From NCBI GenBank assembly GCA_017388605.1, contig JAFPIE010000066.1:1-6669 (forward strand): 6,669 bases of DNA, read 5' to 3'. Shown here in pieces: positions 1 through 5,566 of the stretch. Positions within the stretch are counted from its first letter, which is position 1; every line of letters begins with the position of its first letter. Made by a program: the position numbers and the translations under genes. A model generated the notes under the pieces. That model was not told the origin of the DNA, did not search any database, and saw only the letters and a program-made list of their open reading frames with translations. The stretch comes from Acholeplasmatales bacterium (GTDB taxonomy: Bacteria; Bacillota_I; Bacilli_A; Acholeplasmatales; Anaeroplasmataceae).

Positions 1-370
1 CTTCAAAAAATGGCCAAGTATAATCACTAACATCAATTAAGATACTATTGGTAATTTCTTCTGTCTTTTTTGTTAATGATACATAGGTAATTCTTTTATC
101 CTCTTTGGATTGTGATTTTGTTAAATAACCCTTTTCTACTAATCGATTAATTAATGGAGAAATAGAATTTGTAGATTTGTGTAATCTTTTACAAATATCC
201 GTAACCTTTCTTTCCTCTGGATGATGATATATATCTAATAGAATAATTGCTTGAATAGAGGAAATACCATAAGGCTCACAAAGTTCATCTCTAATCGTAT
301 TAAAATAGTCGGATAATTCTTTAATCATATTGATGATTTCTCTTCTATTTTCTGATACATTCTTATACAT
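1..370 (-). CDS. MarR-family winged-helix transcriptional regulator (3' end outside window)
   Basis: A DNA-binding regulator of the MarR family, normally a cytoplasmic homodimer of about 140-150 residues. The window holds the first 123 codons, so perhaps 20-30 residues are missing. The N-terminal dimerisation helix is followed by a helix-turn-helix at about residues 56-83 (VTDICKRLHKSTNSISPLIN, then RLVEKGYL). Next comes the wing at 84-100, with the family's D-x-R signature as EDKR (D91, R93) and then ITYVSLT. The start is the ATG at 368-370, preceded by AGGAGGT (379-385) at 8-nt spacing. A nearer ATG at 376-378 is in another frame and soon hits a stop. The gene has its own promoter and a large dyad over the -35 element, so autorepression is likely. 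It lies downstream of nifJ but behind a terminator, so it is not in that operon. The ligand and other targets cannot be read from the sequence. Arginine is mostly AGA here, unlike the CGT-rich nifJ gene. Confidence 0.9.
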   Translation of the reverse strand, partial: MYKNVSENRREIINMIKELSDYFNTIRDELCEPYGISSIQAIILLDIYHHPEERKVTDICKRLHKSTNSISPLINRLVEKGYLTKSQSKEDKRITYVSLTKKTEEITNSILIDVSDYTWPFFE

Positions 371-391
371 AAAATCATACCTCCTATTTTC

Positions 392-421
392 ATTTTAACA
401 TTATTAACAAAATTGTGTCAA
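392..421 (-). promoter_or_regulatory. Promoter of the MarR-family gene
   Basis: On the minus strand a perfect TTGACA -35 element (416-421) is followed after 18 bp by TAAAAT (392-397); the alternative TTAAAA (393-398) gives 17 bp. Transcription would start near 385, at the ribosome site, so the leader is very short. The promoter lies between the nifJ terminator and the MarR start codon. Confidence 0.7.
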
Positions 422-426
422 CAATG
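399..426. promoter_or_regulatory. 28-bp imperfect dyad, probable MarR operator
   Basis: Each 14-bp half mirrors the other at 11 of 14 positions. The plus-strand halves are CATTATTAACAAAA and TTGTGTCAACAATG. The dyad covers the whole -35 element and part of the spacer of the MarR-family gene's promoter. MarR dimers typically bind palindromes over their own promoters and block RNA polymerase, so this is the best candidate autoregulatory site. Binding is inferred. Confidence 0.6.
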
Positions 427-430
427 ACAT

Positions 431-459
431 AAGAAAAAGGCGATGAGATTCATCGCCTT
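431..459 (-). terminator. Rho-independent terminator of nifJ
   Basis: On the minus strand, 11 nt after the nifJ stop codon, a perfect 10-bp stem (AAGGCGATGA pairing with TCATCGCCTT) with a 3-nt loop is followed by TTTTTCTT. It separates nifJ from the downstream MarR-family gene. Confidence 0.9.
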
Positions 460-470
460 AATTTATAAAA

Positions 471-3400
471 TTATTCTGCCTTAGGAGTATAATCCTTAGC
501 TGCAAGATATACATAATTGTTGTAACGCTTTAGAGCATCACGGAAGTTAGTATCGAATAATTCTTGAGCTTTTTCTGGGTTAACCTTAGTTAATTGATTA
601 TAACGACCCTCGTTCATTAAGAATTCCATGTATAATTCCTTATTAGGCTCTACACACTTATCTAATTGCATTGGGTTCTTGCCTTGCTTAGCTAAATCTG
701 GGTTATAACGGAATGTTGGCCAGTAACCACACTCTGTAGCCTTCTTAGCTTCCATTTGAGACATGAATAGACCCTTCTTAATGTTATGAGCGATACATGG
801 AGCATAAGCAATTACGATAGATGGTCCATGGTAAGCTTCTGCTTCCTTTAATGCCTTAATTACCTGGTTCTGGTTAGCACCATGAGAAATTGTAGCAACA
901 TATACATGTCCATAAGACATAGCGATAGATGCTAAATCCTTCTTGAATGTTGGCTTACCAGCTGCAGCGAACTTAGCAATAGCACCTGTACGGCTAGACT
1001 TAGAAGCCTGTCCACCAGTGTTAGAGTAAACCTCTGTATCAACAACTAAGATGTTTACATCCTCGTTGTTTGCGATAACATGGTCAAGTCCACCATAACC
1101 GATATCATATGCCCAACCATCACCACCGATGATCCACTGAGAAACCTTAACTAGGTAATCCTTTAAGCTTAAGATTTCCTTAGCGTATGGAGCATCAATA
1201 GCTTCCATTGCAGCAATGATCTTTGGAGCTAATTCCTTAGTCTTAGCGCCATCAGTTCTATTTTCTCTCCATTCAGCACATAAAGCCTTAGCTTCTTCAG
1301 GCATTGCTTCTTCATTTAATGCCATAACTGTTTGGATTCTATCTCTTAATGTTTCAACACCCATTCTCATACCGAAACCGAATTCAGCATTGTCCTCGAA
1401 TAATGAGTTAGCCCAAGCTGGACCACGGCCCTCAGCATTAGTTGTATATGGGCTTGATGGATAAGAACCAGAATAAATAGATGTACAACCTGTTGCGTTA
1501 GCAACCATCATACGATCACCGAATAGCTGTGCAACAGCCTTAACGTATGGAGTTTCACCACATCCACCACAAGCTCCAGAGAACTCGAATAATGGCTGAG
1601 CGAACTGAACGTTCTTAGCGTTAGCATTACCTGCAACATCGCTCTTGTATGTTACATGGTTAGCGAAATAATCGAATACAACTTCTTCCTTCTTCTCACG
1701 AGACTGAGCCATTGTATTAGGCTTTAATGCAACAGCCTTAACTGGCTTACCATTCTCATCAACAGCGCCCTTAACTGGCTTACCTGGACAAACAGTTAAG
1801 CAGACACCGCAGCCTGTACAGTCAAGTGTAGAAATAGCTAAGGAATACTTATATCCCTTAAATCCTGTAGCATCTAGGAACTGTGCTTCTGCTGGAGCAT
1901 TAGCAACTTCCTCTTCAGTACATAGGAATGGACGGATACATGCATGTGGACATACGAATGCACACTGGTTACACTGAATACAGTTTTCAGCAGTCCAGAA
2001 TGGAACATCTGTAGCTACACCACGCTTCTCGTATGCAGCAGTACCCTGTGGCATATGGCAATCCTTACCAAACTTAGCGAATGCAGAAAGAGGTAGGGAA
2101 TCACCCTTAATAGAATTGATAACATCAGCGATTTCTCTTACGAATTCAGGACGAGTATTATCAACTACCTTTACATCATCAGAAAGATTAGCCCAAGCTG
2201 GATCAACAGCTACCTCAACTAATCTAGAGCCACCCATGTCGATAGCCTTATGGTTCTGATCTACTACATCCTGACCCTTCTTTAAGTAAGTCTTTGTAGC
2301 AAATTCCTTCATATGAACCTTAGCTTCTTCATAGTCCATAATCTGTTCATTTAGCTTGAAGAATGCAGACTGCATAATTGTGTTAACACCTAAGCCAGCA
2401 CGGAAACCGCACTCTCTTGCAGCAGCATTAGCAGCAATGATATAGAACTTAGCATGCTTTTCAGCTAATAATCTCTTATATTTATTAGGTAAACGGTCAG
2501 CGATATGATCCTTATCAACAACTGTATTTAATAAGAATGTACCACCATCACGTAAACCATCAATCATATCAAACTTATCTAGGTATGCATCTAGTGAGCA
2601 AGATACGAAGTGTGGCTGGTTAACTAAGTAAGTTGAACGAATTGGCTTCTTAGAGAAACGTAAGTGTAATCTTGTAGAACCACCACTCTTCTTAGAGTCA
2701 TATGCAGCATAAGATTGTGAATAGAAATCAGTATAATCACCAACAATCTTAGCGATATTCTTACATGCACCTACAGTACCATCAGAACCTAAACCGAAGA
2801 ATAATAATTCTGTAGTTGAAGGATCTGCAACGTCAACTGGCTTGCCTAAAGGTAAGCTTGTATACTTAATATCATCATTAATACCAATAGTGAAATGATC
2901 CTTTGGAGTTCTAGCCTTTAAGTTCTCGAATACAGCAACGATCTGCTCTGGAGTTGTATCCTTAGAAGATAGACCATAACGACCTGCAACGATCTTTGGA
3001 GCGTTAGCCTTTCCATAGAATGCAGCCTGTACATCTAGAGCTAATGGCTCATATAAAGCACCCTGCTCAATTGTACGGTCTAATACTGCAATCTTCTTTG
3101 CAGTTTCAGGAATAGCCTTTAAGAACTTATCAACAACGAATGGACGATATAGATGTACCTCTAGGATACCAACCTTTTCACCCTGCTTTGTTAATAGGTC
3201 AATTACTTCCTCAGCACACTGACATACAGAACCCATAGCAACGATTACACGTGTTGCCTTAGGATCACCATAGTACTGGTAAGGTCTATAGTTACGTCCT
3301 GTAGCCTTAGAAATAGCCTTCATATATTTTTCAACAACTGGATATACACCCTCATACTGCTGAGCCTGAAGCTCTCTTGTCTGGAAGTATACGTCATCAT

Positions 3401-4067
3401 TTTGTGCTGTACCACGAGTCTTTGGATGACCTGGGTTTAGTGCCTCTGCTCTAAACTTAGCTACAGCCTCTCTGTCTAATAGCTTGTCGAATACCTTGTA
3501 ATCAATAGGCTCGATAGTGTTAACCTCATGAGATGTTCTAAAACCATCAAAGAAATGTAGGAATGGAATGGAAGATGAAATTGCAGATAGGTGTGCAACA
3601 CCAGCTAAATCCATAACCTCCTGAACGGAATTTGAACATAATAATGCGAATCCTGTCTGACGACATGCCATAACGTCCATATGGTCTCCGAAAATTGCTA
3701 GAGACTGTGCAGCTAATGTACGTGCAGAAACATGGATAACGCCTGGTAAGCATTCACCAGCAATCTTATACATATTAGGAATCTTTAATAATAGACCCTG
3801 AGATGCAGTATAAGTTGTAGTTAATGCACCTGCCTGTAGAGAACCATGAACTGTTCCTGCAGCTCCACCTTCAGACTGCATTTCTACAACTTTTACAGGC
3901 ATTCCGAATAAATTTTTCTTTCCCTGAGAAGCCCATTCATCTGTATACTCAGCCATTGGAGATGACGGAGTGATAGGATAAATACCAGCTACTTCAGTGA
4001 AGGCATAAGATGAATATGCGGCAGCATAATTACCATCAATAGCCATTCTTTTTACTTGTTTGCTCAT
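471..4067 (-). CDS. nifJ: Pyruvate:ferredoxin (flavodoxin) oxidoreductase, single-chain
   Basis: This cytoplasmic enzyme oxidatively decarboxylates pyruvate with CoA to acetyl-CoA and CO2, reducing ferredoxin or flavodoxin. The product has 1198 residues, full length for the homodimeric family (about 1170-1230). Domains in order: the N-terminal pyrimidine-side TPP domain (YPITPSSPMAE at 30-40; EMQSEGGAAG at 62-71, probably with the cofactor-activating glutamate; ARTLAAQS at 115-122); a transketolase C-like domain (about 260-390); a gamma/CoA domain (GLGSDGTVGACKN at 425-437); a two-[4Fe-4S] ferredoxin domain (C696, C699, C702, C706 and C750, C753, C756, C760); and the pyrophosphate-side TPP domain (GDGWAYDIG at 982-990, NTGGQ at 1016-1020). 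The third cluster's ligands are probably C833, C836, C861 and C1091. All key residues are present. The start is ATG with AGGAGG 6 nt upstream. The gene has its own promoter and terminator. Frequent CGT arginine codons fit high expression. A 2-oxoacid-specific relative is less likely because the motifs are those of the pyruvate enzyme. Confidence 0.97.
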   Translation of the reverse strand: MSKQVKRMAIDGNYAAAYSSYAFTEVAGIYPITPSSPMAEYTDEWASQGKKNLFGMPVKVVEMQSEGGAAGTVHGSLQAGALTTTYTASQGLLLKIPNMYKIAGECLPGVIHVSARTLAAQSLAIFGDHMDVMACRQTGFALLCSNSVQEVMDLAGVAHLSAISSSIPFLHFFDGFRTSHEVNTIEPIDYKVFDKLLDREAVAKFRAEALNPGHPKTRGTAQNDDVYFQTRELQAQQYEGVYPVVEKYMKAISKATGRNYRPYQYYGDPKATRVIVAMGSVCQCAEEVIDLLTKQGEKVGILEVHLYRPFVVDKFLKAIPETAKKIAVLDRTIEQGALYEPLALDVQAAFYGKANAPKIVAGRYGLSSKDTTPEQIVAVFENLKARTPKDHFTIGINDDIKYTSLPLGKPVDVADPSTTELLFFGLGSDGTVGACKNIAKIVGDYTDFYSQSYAAYDSKKSGGSTRLHLRFSKKPIRSTYLVNQPHFVSCSLDAYLDKFDMIDGLRDGGTFLLNTVVDKDHIADRLPNKYKRLLAEKHAKFYIIAANAAARECGFRAGLGVNTIMQSAFFKLNEQIMDYEEAKVHMKEFATKTYLKKGQDVVDQNHKAIDMGGSRLVEVAVDPAWANLSDDVKVVDNTRPEFVREIADVINSIKGDSLPLSAFAKFGKDCHMPQGTAAYEKRGVATDVPFWTAENCIQCNQCAFVCPHACIRPFLCTEEEVANAPAEAQFLDATGFKGYKYSLAISTLDCTGCGVCLTVCPGKPVKGAVDENGKPVKAVALKPNTMAQSREKKEEVVFDYFANHVTYKSDVAGNANAKNVQFAQPLFEFSGACGGCGETPYVKAVAQLFGDRMMVANATGCTSIYSGSYPSSPYTTNAEGRGPAWANSLFEDNAEFGFGMRMGVETLRDRIQTVMALNEEAMPEEAKALCAEWRENRTDGAKTKELAPKIIAAMEAIDAPYAKEILSLKDYLVKVSQWIIGGDGWAYDIGYGGLDHVIANNEDVNILVVDTEVYSNTGGQASKSSRTGAIAKFAAAGKPTFKKDLASIAMSYGHVYVATISHGANQNQVIKALKEAEAYHGPSIVIAYAPCIAHNIKKGLFMSQMEAKKATECGYWPTFRYNPDLAKQGKNPMQLDKCVEPNKELYMEFLMNEGRYNQLTKVNPEKAQELFDTNFRDALKRYNNYVYLAAKDYTPKAE
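1736..1784 (-). repeat. Short in-frame direct repeat within nifJ
   Basis: The 16-nt sequence CCTTAACTGGCTTACC occurs at 1736-1751 and again at 1769-1784, exactly 33 nt (11 codons) apart. It encodes GKPVK at residues 762-766 and 773-777, in the loop just after the second ferredoxin-type cluster motif. It may be a small tandem duplication or chance reuse of preferred codons. Confidence 0.6.
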
Positions 4068-4104
4068 TTTTTTCCTCCTGATGAGTAATAAATTTCCATA
4101 GTGT

Positions 4105-4133
4105 ATTATAAATCGTTTTCAGGTTTTATTCAA
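4105..4133 (-). promoter_or_regulatory. Promoter of nifJ
   Basis: On the minus strand TTGAAT (4128-4133) is followed after exactly 17 bp by a perfect TATAAT (4105-4110). The predicted start is near 4098, giving a leader of about 30 nt that contains the AGGAGG site at 4074-4079. Confidence 0.75.
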
Positions 4134-4160
4134 TAGCACAAAAGGAAAAAATACTCGTTT

Positions 4161-4176
4161 TTATACTTTAGTATAA
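4161..4176. repeat. 16-bp dyad upstream of the nifJ promoter
   Basis: TTATACT and AGTATAA form perfect 7-bp arms around a 2-bp centre. The dyad lies 27 bp upstream of the nifJ -35 element and just behind the msrA terminator. The position suits an activator or upstream repressor site, but the AT-rich context means it could be chance. It does not resemble the dyad in front of the MarR-family gene. Confidence 0.4.
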
Positions 4177-4191
4177 TAATGGAGTTTTTAT

Positions 4192-4223
4192 AGAAAGAAA
4201 AAGCCGACAATTACGTCGGTTTT
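4192..4223 (-). terminator. Rho-independent terminator of msrA
   Basis: On the minus strand, 9 nt after the msrA stop codon, CCGAC pairs with GTCGG, extended by a wobble pair and three A-T pairs, around a 6-nt loop. The U-rich run CTTTTTCTTTCT follows. It isolates msrA from nifJ. Confidence 0.85.
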
Positions 4224-4232
4224 AACTAAGAA

Positions 4233-5072
4233 TTATATTTTTTTTCTTCCTGATGCAATTAATTCCTTTTCGAACTCCTCTTTATTCTTAATTGCATAAT
4301 TTTGATGCTCCTCCTCAGCCATAAAGAATGGAGCATTTTCTAAAATAGGTAAATTACATTCTCTTTCGCATTCAATAGATAATTGATACTTATATTCAAT
4401 AACTACCTTCTTCTCCTCCGTATCGGAATTAAATACCGCAGGAGCGTAGGAATCCCCTCTATCGATATACTGTCCACCATCATCAAATGGATCAATATTT
4501 TCAAAATAAATATCTACCATTCTTGTGTAATCTGTCTTTGTAGAATCATATTCTACCAAAATACATTCCTTATGATGCGTAAGCTGAGCCTTTACCTCCT
4601 TATAGCTTGGATTAAGCTCAGACCCACCTGCATATCCACTTAATACCCTTAAGACACCTTCCTGGTCATAAAATGGCTGTGCAATACACCAAAAGCAGCC
4701 TCCAGCAAAAAGACATCTTTTTATCTTACCCTCATCAAATAAATAGGATTCTCCTGTTTCATCCTTTGTTTTAAATTTGACAGAACCACCAAAAAGCTTA
4801 ACAAAGGAATCTGCACATAATTTTGCTACTAGAGGGCTTCCATGAACACCACCAAGCTTTAAATTAAAATCCCATAAAGCCTTAAGGCAATCCTCCATTA
4901 ATTCTAAATCTCCATCAAAATTCATCATTCCAGCATAGGGTGCAATAACATATAGGCTCTTATCCTTATCTCTATATCTTATAGCATAGGCCTCTCTTGT
5001 AAATCCCTTAATTAAGGAAGCCTCCTCAATAATATTTGTAAATGAACTACCATCTGTATATATCTCTACCAT
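4233..5072 (-). CDS. msrA: Peptide-methionine (S)-S-oxide reductase MsrA with an extra N-terminal domain
   Basis: MsrA reduces methionine-S-sulfoxide in proteins or as free amino acid, usually recycled by thioredoxin in the cytoplasm. The catalytic domain covers about residues 118-275 of 279. It has FAGGCFWC with the sulfenic-acid-forming C126, SGYAGG (Y147), the likely acid glutamate E169, YIDRGDSYAPAVF (D204, Y209), and a late AEEEHQNYA at 252-260, so every residue needed for activity is present. C129 in GCFWC, or C235/C239 in ECEREC, may be the resolving cysteine; there is no cysteine-bearing C-terminal tail as in E. coli MsrA. Residues 1-115 are not part of the standard family, which is usually 160-210 residues long. 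I do not recognise this part firmly; LKLGGVHGSPLVAKLC faintly recalls the N-terminal half of some GNAT-type proteins. The start is ATG with GAGGTGA at 5-nt spacing. No promoter fits between the csp terminator and this start, so transcription probably comes from csp read-through. Confidence 0.93.
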   Translation of the reverse strand: MVEIYTDGSSFTNIIEEASLIKGFTREAYAIRYRDKDKSLYVIAPYAGMMNFDGDLELMEDCLKALWDFNLKLGGVHGSPLVAKLCADSFVKLFGGSVKFKTKDETGESYLFDEGKIKRCLFAGGCFWCIAQPFYDQEGVLRVLSGYAGGSELNPSYKEVKAQLTHHKECILVEYDSTKTDYTRMVDIYFENIDPFDDGGQYIDRGDSYAPAVFNSDTEEKKVVIEYKYQLSIECERECNLPILENAPFFMAEEEHQNYAIKNKEEFEKELIASGRKKI

Positions 5073-5093
5073 TTAAATCACCTCATTATTCGC

Positions 5094-5121
5094 AAAAAGA
5101 AAGGCTGGAATCCTCCAGCCT
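5094..5121 (-). terminator. Rho-independent terminator between csp and msrA
   Basis: On the minus strand, 6 nt after the csp stop codon, AGGCTGGA pairs perfectly with TCCAGCCT around the loop GGAT, followed by TTCTTTTT. The base of the hairpin is only 17 nt from the msrA ribosome site, so it may act as an attenuator for msrA as well as the end of csp. Confidence 0.88.
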
Positions 5122-5127
5122 AGGGTT

Positions 5128-5331
5128 TTATGCCTGAACCTTTACAACGTGCTTTGCTAATTGGCCCTTATCGCCAACTTCAACGTCAAATTCTACTTCC
5201 TGTCCCTCATCTAGTGTCTTGTAGCCTTCGCCTTCAATTGCACTAAAGTGAACAAATACATCCTTACCTTCTTCAGATAGAATGAATCCATAGCCTTTTT
5301 CAGCATTGAACCATTTTACTTTCCCTTTCAT
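5128..5331 (-). CDS. csp: Cold-shock domain protein (CspA family)
   Basis: A 67-residue single cold-shock domain that binds single-stranded RNA and DNA. Members act as RNA chaperones, and some act as transcription antiterminators. The sequence begins [17 protein letters not shown] and carries RNP1 (KGYGFI, 13-18) and RNP2 (VFVHF, about 26-30), with the surface aromatic residues W8, F9, Y15, F17, F27 and F30. It ends in [10 protein letters not shown], the usual C-terminus, and its length is normal for the family (65-70). The open frame continues upstream to a TTG at 5347-5349, but those codons are the AAAGGAG ribosome site itself. The ATG at 5329-5331, 8 nt from that site, is therefore the start. 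The gene has a good promoter, a leader of about 48 nt and its own terminator. Which Csp paralogue it is, and whether it is cold-induced or constitutive, cannot be told. Confidence 0.96.
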   Translation of the reverse strand: MKGKVKWFNAEKGYGFILSEEGKDVFVHFSAIEGEGYKTLDEGQEVEFDVEVGDKGQLAKHVVKVQA

Positions 5332-5339
5332 TGCGGATA

Positions 5340-5346
5340 CTCCTTT
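5340..5346 (-). promoter_or_regulatory. Ribosome-binding site that fixes the csp start
   Basis: AAAGGAG on the minus strand lies 8 nt before the ATG at 5329-5331. It overlaps the first codons of the longer reading frame that starts at TTG (5347-5349), which argues against that longer start. Confidence 0.85.
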
Positions 5347-5385
5347 CAAACCTTACCATCGAATTCGTAATAAATTCTAATTACA

Positions 5386-5414
5386 ATTATAAACTACTTT
5401 CTATAAGATAACAA
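5386..5414 (-). promoter_or_regulatory. Promoter of csp
   Basis: On the minus strand TTGTTA (5409-5414) is followed after exactly 17 bp by a perfect TATAAT (5386-5391). The predicted start is near 5379, giving a leader of about 48 nt, well short of the long structured leader of E. coli cspA. The AT-rich DNA upstream, with A and T runs at about 5431-5450, may act as an UP element. Confidence 0.75.
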
Positions 5415-5494
5415 GATTATTGTTCCCATTTAAAAACATTTTTCAAAAAAGTGATTAAATTATTTAAATTTTTGTAATTTAATTTTCGAAGATG

Positions 5495-5511
5495 CTTAAA
5501 TTCATTTTAAG
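5495..5511. repeat. 17-bp dyad just upstream of the pepT -35 element
   Basis: CTTAAA and TTTAAG form perfect 6-bp arms around TTCAT. The dyad ends 4 bp before the pepT -35 element, a place where an activator could bind, but the sequence is very AT-rich and could be chance. Confidence 0.3.
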
Positions 5512-5515
5512 AGAA

Positions 5516-5544
5516 TTGAAGATATATTTCTTTTGAAATATAAT
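5516..5544 (+). promoter_or_regulatory. Promoter of pepT
   Basis: TTGAAG (5516-5521) is followed after exactly 17 bp by a perfect TATAAT (5539-5544). The predicted start is near 5551, directly at the AAGGAG ribosome site, so the leader is only about 16 nt. The promoter diverges from that of csp, with about 100 bp of AT-rich DNA between the two -35 elements. Confidence 0.75.
5523..5542. promoter_or_regulatory. 20-bp perfect dyad inside the pepT promoter, candidate operator
   Basis: TATATTTC and GAAATATA form perfect 8-bp arms around TTTT. The dyad fills the promoter spacer and overlaps four bases of the -10 element, so a protein bound here would block RNA polymerase. The regulator is unknown; the spacing does not fit the CodY box. 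Confidence 0.5.
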
Positions 5545-5566
5545 TATCACTAAGGAGTATATAAAA

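Noticed and set aside
1216..1464. Plus-strand open frame of 82 codons inside nifJ
   Set aside because: It lies entirely opposite a well-supported nifJ coding region, has no family resemblance, and is a shadow frame.
3547..3753. Minus-strand open frame of 68 codons inside nifJ in another frame
   Set aside because: It overlaps the TPP domain of nifJ; its composition and lack of recognisable motifs mark it as a shadow.
4172..4177. Plus-strand TATAAT suggesting a promoter directed into msrA antisense
   Set aside because: The hexamer 17 bp upstream is AAATAC, a poor -35 element, and no plus-strand gene follows. The hexamer is explained by the dyad at 4161-4176.
4105..4180. Possible Rex redox-repressor site at the nifJ promoter
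   Set aside because: No TTGTGAA/TTCACAA-type half-sites are present in this stretch.
4383..4643. Plus-strand open frame opposite msrA
   Set aside because: It is antisense to the conserved MsrA catalytic domain and shows no motif.
5480..5494. AATTTTCGAAGATG-like stretch resembling a CodY box upstream of pepT
   Set aside because: The central base is missing and the right half does not match AATTTTCWGAAAATT, so the match is weak in AT-rich DNA.
5332..5566. Possible small RNA, riboswitch or short gene between csp and pepT
   Set aside because: The 235 bp are accounted for by two divergent promoters, short leaders and AT-rich DNA; no stable GC-containing fold or short reading frame with a ribosome site was seen.
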